A stretch of DNA of 6,578 nucleotides from a bacterium (GCA_030619425.1 JAUXBJ010000113.1:1-6578); one strand, 5' to 3'; shown: positions 1-4,942, numbered from the stretch's first letter. Numbers and translations: made by a program. The notes: generated by a model from the sequence alone, not told the origin.

Positions 1-36
1 CGTTCAAAACATTACAAAATGGACCCTTGTTGATTC

Positions 37-61
37 CGGGGTTCAAATCCCTGCACCGCTA
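37..61 (+). other. tRNA T-arm and acceptor 3' strand fragment (possible attachment-site remnant)
   Basis: Bases 37-41 (CGGGG) and 49-53 (CCCTG) form a 5-bp stem with one G-T pair around the loop TTCAAAT (42-48), the canonical tRNA T-arm. The next seven bases (CACCGCT) plus A61 fit an acceptor 3' strand and discriminator. No encoded CCA follows. Bases 1-36 do not fold into an acceptable anticodon arm with a normal variable loop, so this looks like only the 3' end of a tRNA. Such fragments are typically left where an integrase used a tRNA gene as target. It could also be the tail of an unusual tRNA or tmRNA beginning before the window, or chance. Low confidence. Confidence 0.3.
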
Positions 62-158
62 TTGTTTCTTCAACCTTTTTATTGATAACTACTTACGCAG
101 TCGCTACATTTGCAGGAACAGGCTTGTGACACGAGTTTAGATAATTGAAGTATGATAG

Positions 159-581
159 ATGCCAAAACAGCGAATTTTATTCACGGGCGAAATCAGTTGG
201 ATTCGCCCACTGGATGCCAACAAAAGGCCATATTCTTTCGGCGCTCGAAAGACCCTGAAAGCATTCAAAGATTGGAACACGAGGAATTGCATCTATCTCT
301 GGATTAGGAACTCCGATGGTGCTGTTGCTTATGTGGGTGAATGTGGACAAGCGTTGCGCGGGCGGATTCGGCCCTATGAGAGCGCGTTTAAGTCGCGTAA
401 AGGGAGACCGCCAAATCTGAAGGTGGCCGACCATCAGCGACAATTAATAGGCAAAGCTGATTCCTTATTCCTGGAGTATACAACGAAAGTCCCCGGTTAT
501 AACCTATCTCTTGAATGTGAAAGAAAATGGGCGGAGAAGTTAATAATCGGTGTTTTAAGACCCTACCTTCAGCCTCGGTGA
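159..581 (+). CDS. GIY-YIG-like nuclease-fold protein
   Basis: A 140-residue protein with the layout of a GIY-YIG domain. Residues 44-46 (CIY) stand for the GIY strand and 58-61 (YVGE) for the YIG strand. They are followed by an Arg-rich helix (L66-R-G-R-I-R71) where the family has its catalytic Arg. A C-terminal helix contains E119, E121 and E126 before LII and ends in L-R-P-Y, where the family places its catalytic Glu. Family members cut DNA in repair, restriction and homing endonucleases; the exact role here is unknown. The first 40 residues match nothing I recognise. ATG 159 has only a weak upstream GAAG, so the start is uncertain. The surrounding DNA is more AT-rich than the operon downstream and a tRNA-like fragment lies just upstream, which fits an acquired accessory gene. 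There is no sign of linkage to the cluster from 812 onward. Confidence 0.6.
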   Translation: MPKQRILFTGEISWIRPLDANKRPYSFGARKTLKAFKDWNTRNCIYLWIRNSDGAVAYVGECGQALRGRIRPYESAFKSRKGRPPNLKVADHQRQLIGKADSLFLEYTTKVPGYNLSLECERKWAEKLIIGVLRPYLQPR

Positions 582-592
582 GAGTGCTTTGT

Positions 593-620
593 GCGCGGTG
601 GACGTCCTCGTCTACCGCGT
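593..620. repeat. Long perfect hairpin in the 582-811 intergenic region
   Basis: Bases 594-603 pair with 610-619 in a 10-bp stem (nine Watson-Crick pairs plus one G-T) around the loop GTCCTC, extendable by G593-T620. The stem is GC-rich and has no T-run after it, so it is not a standard terminator. With the second hairpin at 636-661 it resembles a REP-like or MITE-like intergenic palindromic unit or a structured RNA. Whether it recurs in the genome cannot be seen here. Confidence 0.45.
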
Positions 621-635
621 TCACCCCGAAAAGTT

Positions 636-661
636 GTCGGCGCACGGGGACATACGCCGAC
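636..661. repeat. Second hairpin of the intergenic element
   Basis: GTCGGCG (636-642) is perfectly complementary to CGCCGAC (655-661) around a 12-base loop. It lies 16 bases after the hairpin at 593-620, so the two may be halves of one element. A weaker hairpin, CCCAA (688-692) with TTGGG (698-702), follows. The short open frames across 527-806 look like accidental readings of this palindromic DNA. Confidence 0.4.
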
Positions 662-713
662 CACAAATATCAGATATTGCTGTTCAACCCAAGTGTTTTG
701 GGGAAAGTCCAAT

Positions 714-730
714 AACCCTCGGGGTTGTTT
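714..730 (+). terminator. Weak terminator-like hairpin before the regulator promoter
   Basis: AACCC (714-718) pairs with GGGTT (722-726) across a 3-base loop, followed by GTTT and then CTCAGTTTT. The stem is short and the T-tract broken, so this is a poor intrinsic terminator. Its place between the accessory region and the regulator promoter suits a transcription boundary. Confidence 0.25.
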
Positions 731-752
731 CTCAGTTTTGATTCCGATATGG

Positions 753-768
753 GTTGCATATTTGCAAC
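753..768. promoter_or_regulatory. Operator-like inverted repeat, TTGC-N6-GCAA copy 1
   Basis: A perfect inverted repeat, GTTGC-ATATTT-GCAAC (the arms extend to GTTGCA/TGCAAC), lies 43 bases before the regulator start. The same core with the same 6-base spacer occurs twice more, at 2146-2161 and 2178-2193, just after the regulator gene. Shared arms and identical spacing in the two gene-free stretches flanking the regulator mark it as the regulator's likely binding site. Here it overlaps the probable -35 box, which suggests negative autoregulation. Confidence 0.6.
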
Positions 769-782
769 GCAGGACGTATCAT
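754..782 (+). promoter_or_regulatory. Candidate sigma70 promoter of the regulator gene
   Basis: TTGCAT (754-759; 3 of 6 to TTGACA) and TATCAT (777-782; 5 of 6 to TATAAT) are separated by the optimal 17 bases. Transcription would start near 789, giving a leader of about 23 bases before ATG 812. The -35 box lies inside the inverted repeat at 753-768, so a protein bound there would block polymerase. This is a match by eye and is not proven. Confidence 0.4.
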
Positions 783-811
783 GAATTGAGAAGCTGTGGC
801 TGTTAAGAGAT

Positions 812-2140
812 ATGACTGACAAGAACAACGATACCACCGAGATAATCCTCGACTCTATAGCCGATGGAGTGTTCACAGTTGACCGCGACTGGCGTATTAC
901 ATCCTTTAACCGGGCGGCCGAGGAGATAACCGGCATCCTGAAAGAAGAGGCCATCGGCCAACGGTGTTGCGATGTATTTCACGCTTCGATCTGCGAGACA
1001 AATTGTGCCCTCAACGAGACATTCGAGACCAATCGACCGGTCGTCAATCGCACGGCTTATATTATTGATGCCGATGGAGTCAGAGTCCCAATCAGTATTT
1101 CAACGGCGGTTTTGAGAGACAAGAAGGGAGATGCTATAGGTGGTGTAGAGACCTTCAGGGATCTAAGCACGATTGAGGAACTCCGACGGGAATTGGAAAA
1201 GAAGTACTCCTTTCATGATATCATAAGCAAGAACAGCGAGATGCTTCGGATCTTTGATATCCTTCCAGGTGTCGCTGAGAGCGACAGCACAGTGCTTATC
1301 GAAGGCGAAACCGGAACCGGCAAAGAACTGATCGCCCGTGCCCTGCACAATCTATCGCATCGGAAGGACAAGCCGTTTGTCGCTGTCAACTGCGGCGCTC
1401 TTCCCGATACCCTTCTCGAATCGGAGCTTTTTGGCTATAAAGCAGGGGCCTTTACCGACGCCCGCAAAGACAAACCGGGACGCTTTGCAGTCGCCGAATC
1501 CGGGACGATATTCCTCGACGAAATCGCCGACATATCTCCCGCCTTGCAGGTCCGGTTACTGCGGGTGATTCAGGAGAGAACCTATGAGCCGCTTGGCGCC
1601 ACAGAATCAGTTCAGGCGGATGTTCGCATTGTCGCCGCCAGTAACAGGAATCTCGACAAGCTCGTCAAATCAGGGAAGTTTCGGGAAGATCTTTACTATC
1701 GGATAAACGTAATTCGTGTCAAGTTGCCGCCGCTTCGTGAACGCAAAGAAGATATTCCTTTGTTGGTCGATCACTTCATTCGCCGCTTCAACAATCTCAA
1801 GAAAAAGCTTATCGCTGATGTCTCACCTGATGTCTTAGCGGTTCTGGTGGGTTATGACTACCCGGGCAATATCAGAGAACTCGAAAACATCATCGAACAT
1901 GCCTTCGTTCTCTGTCGGGGAACCGTCATTGATATCGAAAACCTTCCGGAGAATGTCAGGCCGGAAGAGGGCAGGCCTTTAGCCCGATTGACATCAATGG
2001 ATGATGTCGAAGTTGCTTTTATTACGGAAGCACTAAGAAGAAATAATTTCAACCGGAAGAAGACGGCCCAGGAGCTTGGTATGCACAAGACGACGCTCTG
2101 GCGAAAAATGAAGAAACTGGGAATTCAGTCTACCGCTTAA
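812..2140 (+). CDS. Sigma54-dependent activator with cysteine-containing PAS sensor (OrpR-like)
   Basis: A 442-residue bacterial enhancer-binding protein. Residues 8-120 form a PAS domain with a cysteine cluster (C52, C53, C61, C65). Residues 135-370 are the AAA+ domain: Walker A GETGTGKE (165-172), sigma54-contact loop GAFTDA (212-217, usually GAFTGA), Walker B GTIFLDE (231-237), and R291/R297 in FREDLYYR near the arginine-finger region. Residues 400-440 are a Fis-type helix-turn-helix. It has no response-regulator receiver domain, so it probably senses a signal directly. In Desulfovibrio vulgaris a regulator of this architecture (DVU2106, OrpR) controls the orange-protein operons and is reported to use an Fe-S cluster in its PAS domain; the cysteines here suggest the same. 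ATG 812 is the only usable start, since an in-frame stop lies at 782 with no ATG, GTG or TTG between. Its Shine-Dalgarno is weak, which suits low expression. The genes it most likely controls follow directly. Confidence 0.92.
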   Translation: MTDKNNDTTEIILDSIADGVFTVDRDWRITSFNRAAEEITGILKEEAIGQRCCDVFHASICETNCALNETFETNRPVVNRTAYIIDADGVRVPISISTAVLRDKKGDAIGGVETFRDLSTIEELRRELEKKYSFHDIISKNSEMLRIFDILPGVAESDSTVLIEGETGTGKELIARALHNLSHRKDKPFVAVNCGALPDTLLESELFGYKAGAFTDARKDKPGRFAVAESGTIFLDEIADISPALQVRLLRVIQERTYEPLGATESVQADVRIVAASNRNLDKLVKSGKFREDLYYRINVIRVKLPPLRERKEDIPLLVDHFIRRFNNLKKKLIADVSPDVLAVLVGYDYPGNIRELENIIEHAFVLCRGTVIDIENLPENVRPEEGRPLARLTSMDDVEVAFITEALRRNNFNRKKTAQELGMHKTTLWRKMKKLGIQSTA

Positions 2141-2145
2141 CAGCC

Positions 2146-2161
2146 ATTGCACAAGCGCAAT
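2146..2161. promoter_or_regulatory. Enhancer-like inverted repeat, TTGC-N6-GCAA copy 2
   Basis: ATTGC (2146-2150), six bases, then GCAAT (2157-2161), a perfect inverted repeat starting five bases after the regulator's stop codon. Its centre is 32 bases, about three helical turns, from that of the next copy, so two dimers could bind the same DNA face. It sits upstream of the operon in the position expected for a sigma54 activator. Confidence 0.6.
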
Positions 2162-2176
2162 CCCCTCTCTTGAAGA

Positions 2177-2194
2177 GGTTGCATCATCGCAACC
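2177..2194. promoter_or_regulatory. Enhancer-like inverted repeat, TTGC-N6-GCAA copy 3
   Basis: GGTTGC (2177-2182) and GCAACC (2189-2194) with a 6-base spacer form a perfect inverted repeat, the longest-armed of the three copies. It lies about 110-120 bases before the sigma54-like promoter at 2293-2308, a typical enhancer distance. A separate short inverted repeat, CCTCT (2164-2168) with AGAGG (2174-2178), overlaps its left edge. That one has no T-run and may be incidental. Confidence 0.6.
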
Positions 2195-2292
2195 ATTCTC
2201 GCTTTCTGTCCTACGGCAGACAATCCGCGTCGTGCCTATAAGTCGCTGCACATAAGTATGATAGCGCCTTATCCCACCCTGTGTGGCAATTT

Positions 2293-2308
2293 CGGCATGA
2301 ATAATGCT
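2293..2308 (+). promoter_or_regulatory. Candidate sigma54 (-24/-12) promoter of the operon
   Basis: CGGCATG, four bases, then ATGCT matches the sigma54 consensus TGGCACG-N4-TTGCW at 9 of 12 defined positions, with the essential GG (2294-2295) and GC (2306-2307) exactly 10 bases apart. The predicted start, near 2319, would leave almost no leader before ATG 2324, which is a weakness. A poorer alternative with correct GG-N10-GC spacing is at 2214-2229 (CGGCAG, ATCCGC) and would leave a leader of about 84 bases. One of these is likely, because the upstream regulator is of the sigma54 class. Confidence 0.4.
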
Positions 2309-2323
2309 ATAGCTTAGAGGGTG

Positions 2324-2740
2324 ATGAAGAAGGTTGCAATTCCGATATGGGATGGGCGTATATCGCCCCTGATGGACACAGCGTGTTATCTGTTCGTAGC
2401 AGATATCGACGAGGGTCGAGTGGTTTCAAAAGAGACGGTCGGCATCCCTCGAGCGGGTATTCCCGGGCACGTGAGTTTCCTGACCGATCGCCACATTGAT
2501 GTCTTGATCTGTGGCGCCATATCGCATCAGTTGGAGCGGATGCTGGCGGCCTCGGGGATAAGGTCATACCCCTGGGTTCGCGGCGAGGTTGATGAGGTCA
2601 TTGCTGCCTATTGTAATGGAGTTTTACAGAACGATAATTTTCTTCTGCCCGGTTGCGGGCGACGCCGCCGTCGGGAGAGAGGTCAACGGTGCGGACGACG
2701 CATGGGCTTCGGAGCGCGCAAACTGTTTAAGGAGGAATGA
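2324..2740 (+). CDS. NifX/NifB-type iron-molybdenum cluster-binding protein (ORP-like) with Cys/Arg-rich tail
   Basis: A 138-residue protein with the dinitrogenase iron-molybdenum cofactor fold seen in NifX, the NifB C-terminus and orange protein. It opens MKKVAIPIWDGRISPLMDTA, typical of the family, and has the later strand-turn VLICGAIS (60-67). Such proteins carry or hold metal-sulfur clusters and need not be part of nitrogen fixation; no nif structural genes are seen here. Residues 107-138 form an unusual tail: LLPGCG, then five arginines, then RCGRR, adding C111 and C123 to C21, C63 and C97. The ATG at 2324 is preferred because family members start at MKK; a GTG at 2321 directly precedes it. 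It is the first gene of the operon, behind the enhancer sites and sigma54-like promoter. Its stop overlaps the next start by one base, so the two are probably translated together. Confidence 0.82.
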   Translation: MKKVAIPIWDGRISPLMDTACYLFVADIDEGRVVSKETVGIPRAGIPGHVSFLTDRHIDVLICGAISHQLERMLAASGIRSYPWVRGEVDEVIAAYCNGVLQNDNFLLPGCGRRRRRERGQRCGRRMGFGARKLFKEE

Positions 2741-3102
2741 TGAGAATAGCGGTTTCATCTCAAGGAACGGATCTAACCAGCAAGGTTGATCCACGATTCG
2801 GACGGGCGCCATATTTCCTGGTCTTTGATACCGGCGACGAAAGCTTTGAGGTTGTCAATAACGAGCAAAACGTGAACGCAGCAGGAGGAGCCGGAATTCA
2901 GGCTGCTGAGAATGTCGCTCGTAAGAAAGTGGACATGGTAGTATCAGGAAATTTCGGTCCGAATGCTTTTCGAGCTCTTGAAGCGGCTGGTATCAAGGTT
3001 GCGCAATGGGTGGACGGAACAGTATCGGAGGCGATTGAACTGGCTCGGAACGATAAGCTTGAGGTAAGCGACAAGGCCAATGTCGATGGGCATTGGATGT
3101 AG
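2740..3102 (+). CDS. NifX/NifB-type iron-molybdenum cluster-binding protein (ORP-like)
   Basis: A 120-residue single-domain member of the dinitrogenase iron-molybdenum cofactor family. Markers are MRIAVSSQG at the start, VDPRFGRA (16-23), GGAGIQAA (49-56), GNFGPNAF (70-77), and a tail ending GHWM. It contains no cysteine, unlike the upstream paralogue, so a bound cluster would need other ligands or an inorganic Mo-Cu-S type cluster as reported for Desulfovibrio orange protein; that is inference. A strong Shine-Dalgarno, AAGGAGG, lies at 2729-2735. Two ATGs are adjacent: 2737 is only one base from the ribosome site, while 2740 is four bases away and gives the family N-terminus, so 2740 is chosen. 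It overlaps the upstream stop by one base. Two different NifX-like proteins in tandem suggest a pair with separate roles, such as carrier and acceptor. Confidence 0.85.
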   Translation: MRIAVSSQGTDLTSKVDPRFGRAPYFLVFDTGDESFEVVNNEQNVNAAGGAGIQAAENVARKKVDMVVSGNFGPNAFRALEAAGIKVAQWVDGTVSEAIELARNDKLEVSDKANVDGHWM

Positions 3103-3134
3103 TGTCCGCGCTTGTGGATAAGGAGGAATGAATT

Positions 3135-3425
3135 ATGCCGGGACAATTTGACAATGCCAAAACAGATACCGGCGGTGGGAGACAACGCAGGCGACTGAGG
3201 GGTATGTTCACCGGCAAGACCGGTAAGGCGATTGGTTTCACGTCAATCGCGGCGCCGATCATCGGGTATATCGTCAACGATCTCAAGAAACCCAACAGTC
3301 TTGTCCGTGGTCTTATCGGGAGCGTGGCCCGCAAACTTCTTCCGGCAAAGTCGGAACAAGCAAAGGTGATTGACATCACTGACGATGTTGAAATCCTCGA
3401 GGACGACAGCGACAAGAAAAGTTAA
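3135..3425 (+). CDS. Small protein of unknown function in the ORP-like operon
   Basis: A 96-residue protein I do not recognise. Residues 1-31 are polar and basic, with GGGRQRRRLRG (13-23) and GKTGK (27-31). The latter lacks the remaining P-loop context and is not a convincing nucleotide site. Residues 32-50 are moderately hydrophobic (AIGFTSIAAPIIGYIVNDL) and may form a short membrane-associated or amphipathic helix. Residues 55-72 look like a second amphipathic basic helix, and the C-terminus is acidic then lysine-rich. There are no cysteines, so it is not a metal-cluster protein. The Shine-Dalgarno AAGGAGG (3120-3126) lies eight bases before ATG 3135, which makes it a very credible gene despite having no known family. 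Given MinD-type ATPases downstream, a membrane or nucleoid anchor is a possible role, but that is speculation. Confidence 0.75.
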   Translation: MPGQFDNAKTDTGGGRQRRRLRGMFTGKTGKAIGFTSIAAPIIGYIVNDLKKPNSLVRGLIGSVARKLLPAKSEQAKVIDITDDVEILEDDSDKKS

Positions 3426-3460
3426 TGTGATTTGATAACTGAACACGAAAGGAGTTAGAG

Positions 3461-3892
3461 ATGCCAGGTGGAGACAGAACCGGACCCATGGGCGCCGGAC
3501 CATTGACAGGGCGCGGCGCTGGGATGTGTGCCGGCTATGATGTGCCGGGATATATGAACCCTGCTTTCGGACGAGGGTTCGGAGGTGGTCGAGGTCGCGG
3601 ATTCGGACGCGGTTTTCATGGCGGTGGCCGCGGATGGCGCAACCAGTATTACGCCACAGGTCAGCCGGGATGGGCGCGTGGATATGGATATCCGTATCCT
3701 TATCCGGCGGGATACGCGGTTGATCCCGGTGTAGCTACGACCTCGAGAGTGGCTCGGGATGACGAACTCGCCTATCTGAAGGAGCAAGCACATCATTTCG
3801 AGGGAGTTCTCGACGACATAAAAGCGCGTGTCGATGAGCTTCAGCAACAATCGGCGGATTCAAGCAAGACGCCGGAGAAAGAGAAGAAGTAG
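3461..3892 (+). CDS. DUF5320-family Gly/Arg-rich protein with C-terminal coiled coil
   Basis: A 143-residue protein with the hallmark DUF5320 opening MPGGDRTGPMGAGPLTGRGAG. Residues 36-60 are a Gly/Arg/Phe-rich stretch (repeats of GRGF and GGGRG). Residues 62-86 are Tyr/Pro-rich. Residues 100-128 form a short coiled coil (ELAYLKEQAHHFEGVLDDI onward), and the tail is charged (EKEKK). The family is common in anaerobes beside NifX-like proteins and MinD-ferredoxin ATPases; its function is unknown. The single cysteine (C23) gives no obvious metal site. AAAGGAG (3448-3454) lies six bases before ATG 3461, a good ribosome site. Its stop TAG shares a base with a downstream GTG. The coiled-coil segment is copied in the small ORF at 4493-4600 and, more distantly, in the gene at 3907. 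Confidence 0.85.
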   Translation: MPGGDRTGPMGAGPLTGRGAGMCAGYDVPGYMNPAFGRGFGGGRGRGFGRGFHGGGRGWRNQYYATGQPGWARGYGYPYPYPAGYAVDPGVATTSRVARDDELAYLKEQAHHFEGVLDDIKARVDELQQQSADSSKTPEKEKK

Positions 3893-3940
3893 TGAGGCGG
3901 CGTACCTTGTCACCAAGAGGCAGTTCCGGTGGGGGCAGAG
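3776..3940 (+). repeat. Segmental duplication, copy 1 (copy 2 at about 4529-4635)
   Basis: The end of the DUF5320 gene plus the start of the next Gly-rich gene (3776-3940) is repeated as the end of the 35-residue ORF plus the start of the zinc-ribbon gene (4529-4635). Landmarks are in the same order in both: the LKEQA-x-HF coiled coil, GAGAAAGAGAA, a stop codon, then a start reading TGTCACCAA followed by AGG and AGTTCCGG. The second copy is 48 bases shorter between coil and start. This supports both the TTG 3907 start and the 35-residue ORF. Confidence 0.6.
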
Positions 3941-4482
3941 GCCGCGGTCAGGGCGGTGGTCGCGGTCAAGGTCAGGGTGGCGGTCGAGGTATGGGACGCG
4001 GTGGCGGACGTGGAATGGGTCGACGTACGGGCATGGAAGCATCTCAGAGTCCGGTCGAGTCACCACACTACCAACCACAACTTGAGTATCCTGACCCGGG
4101 AGGATTGAGGCCGGAGAACCCGGGTCAGGAAATCGAAATGCTCAGAGCCCAGGCTGACACAATGATGGCTGAGTTGCAGACTATCAATGCACGCATCTCC
4201 GTCCTACAAGGGGGAAATGCGCCTGCGCCAACCGTTGTCGCAGATACAGGCGTGCGCAGGAAGACCTCGAATGCCATGAGGGGTGGAAGAATGACTGCAA
4301 TCGTAGACAAAGAGGAATGTGTCAGTTGTGGAATCTGCGTCGGTGTATGTCCTGAGGAGGCAATCACCGTAGAGGATACAGCGGTGATCAATCCCCAGAA
4401 GTGTACTGGCTGTGGTTTATGCGTAGACGAGTGCCCGAACGAGTCGATTTCGCTTGTCAAATTGGAAGAAGTGGTGTTATAG
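3907..4482 (+). CDS. Gly/Arg-rich coiled-coil protein fused to a 2[4Fe-4S] ferredoxin
   Basis: About 191 residues in three parts. The first 40 or so are Gly/Arg/Gln-rich ([16 protein letters not shown] and on). A coiled coil follows (EIEMLRAQADTMMAELQTI), resembling the DUF5320 helix. The last 63 residues (from 4291) are a complete bacterial-type ferredoxin with two motifs, C-V-S-C-G-I-C-x3-C-P and C-T-G-C-G-L-C-x3-C-P, binding two [4Fe-4S] clusters for electron transfer. TTG 3907 is chosen because MSPRGSSGGG then aligns with [10 protein letters not shown] of the paralogue at 4612, and GAGG lies nine bases upstream. GTG 3892, overlapping the previous stop, is the alternative and adds five residues. 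The ATG at 4291 has GAGGGG seven bases upstream, so free ferredoxin may also be made by internal initiation. It may supply electrons or clusters to the NifX-like proteins or MinD ATPases. Confidence 0.82.
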   Translation: MSPRGSSGGGRGRGQGGGRGQGQGGGRGMGRGGGRGMGRRTGMEASQSPVESPHYQPQLEYPDPGGLRPENPGQEIEMLRAQADTMMAELQTINARISVLQGGNAPAPTVVADTGVRRKTSNAMRGGRMTAIVDKEECVSCGICVGVCPEEAITVEDTAVINPQKCTGCGLCVDECPNESISLVKLEEVVL

Positions 4483-4492
4483 TGAGAATCCA

Positions 4493-4600
4493 GTGGTCAA
4501 GCCAGACTACTATGAAGAGTTCGTGCATCTGAAAGAACAGGCCCAGCATTTCAAGGGATTTCTTGAAGATATCCAGATGGGTGAGAAAGAGAAAAGGTAA
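4493..4600 (+). CDS. 35-residue protein, detached copy of the DUF5320 coiled-coil tail
   Basis: A short ORF starting [20 protein letters not shown] and ending in EKEKR-stop. Residues 13-27 ([15 protein letters not shown]) match the DUF5320 gene's residues 106-120 (LKEQAHHFEGVLDDI) at 11 of 15 positions, and both proteins finish in a charged GEKEK/PEKEK tail. The start is GTG 4493 with a weak GTGAG upstream. It lies between two Gly-rich genes with gaps of 10 and 11 bases, so it fits the operon. It may be a working mini-protein that pairs with the DUF5320 coiled coil, or a leftover of a segmental duplication whose N-terminal part was lost. The reading frame and residue-level similarity are preserved while the DNA has diverged, mostly at third codon positions, which favours a maintained protein. 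Confidence 0.55.
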   Translation: MVKPDYYEEFVHLKEQAQHFKGFLEDIQMGEKEKR

Positions 4601-4611
4601 GAAAGGATACT

Positions 4612-4923
4612 ATGTCACCAAAAGGTAGTTCCGGCGGCGGAGGTCGCGGTCAAGGCGGCGGTGGTGGCCAGGGTCAGGGCGGAGGTCGCGGTCAAGGCGG
4701 CGGCGGAGGTCGTGGTCAAGGAGGCGGCGGTGGCCAGGGTCAGGGCGGCGGCGGAGGTCGTGGTTCAGGACAGGGTCGCGGCATGGGTCGTGGTGGACGA
4801 GCCCTTGGTCCCAGTGGCGAATGTGTCTGTCCAAAGTGTGGCGCCACTGTTCCTCATCAGCAAGGTATCGCTTGCGTTGAAGTAGACTGCCCGAAGTGTG
4901 GCCAGAAGATGACAAGGCAGTAG
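4612..4923 (+). CDS. Gly/Gln/Arg-rich protein with C-terminal zinc-ribbon-like domain
   Basis: A 103-residue two-part protein. Residues 5-63 are almost only Gly, Gln and Arg in a repeating pattern; [14 protein letters not shown] occurs at 12-25 and again at 34-47. Residues 66-103 are a compact cysteine-rich module, GECVCPKCG then VPHQQGIAC then DCPKCGQKM, with C73/C76 and C93/C96 as two CxxC pairs plus C71, C88 and H82. This is a zinc-ribbon or rubredoxin-like layout, often found at the end of Gly-rich proteins next to DUF5320 genes. The Gly-rich part is probably disordered and could drive assembly or bind nucleic acid; that is inference. AAAGGA (4602-4607) lies four bases before ATG 4612. 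Its first ten residues match those of the gene at 3907, showing common origin. A long open frame on the opposite strand here is only the mirror of the repeat. Confidence 0.75.
   Translation: MSPKGSSGGGGRGQGGGGGQGQGGGRGQGGGGGRGQGGGGGQGQGGGGGRGSGQGRGMGRGGRALGPSGECVCPKCGATVPHQQGIACVEVDCPKCGQKMTRQ
4630..4797 (+). repeat. Imperfect GC-rich tandem repeat encoding [12 protein letters not shown] units
   Basis: The DNA is built from variants of GGTCGCGGTCAAGGCGGCGG and GGCCAGGGTCAGGGCGG. The unit encoding [14 protein letters not shown] at 4645-4686 recurs at 4711-4752, 66 bases on. Copies differ mainly at third codon positions, so the protein pattern is kept. Such arrays change length easily by slippage, so copy number may vary between strains or be misassembled. 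Confidence 0.6.
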
Positions 4924-4942
4924 CGAACTGAAGAACCACACT

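Noticed and set aside
527..806. Short overlapping plus-strand frames in the 582-811 region
   Set aside because: They run through palindromic hairpins, lack ribosome sites and have no recognisable protein features.
741..2351. The 13-base match ATTCCGATATGGG at 741-753 and 2339-2351
   Set aside because: One copy encodes the conserved IPIWDG start of a NifX-like protein, and a 13-base match by chance in a window this size is not surprising.
2324..3102. Nitrogen fixation locus
   Set aside because: Only NifX/NifB-type domains are seen; no nifH, nifD, nifK, nifE or nifN is present, and the context matches ORP-like loci instead.
2993..3415. 140-codon minus-strand open frame
   Set aside because: It lies opposite the NifX-like and 96-residue genes, which have strong ribosome sites; the reverse protein shows no recognisable motif.
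4630..4797. Repeat array considered as a CRISPR
   Set aside because: Units are contiguous, imperfect, in frame and coding, with no unique spacers.
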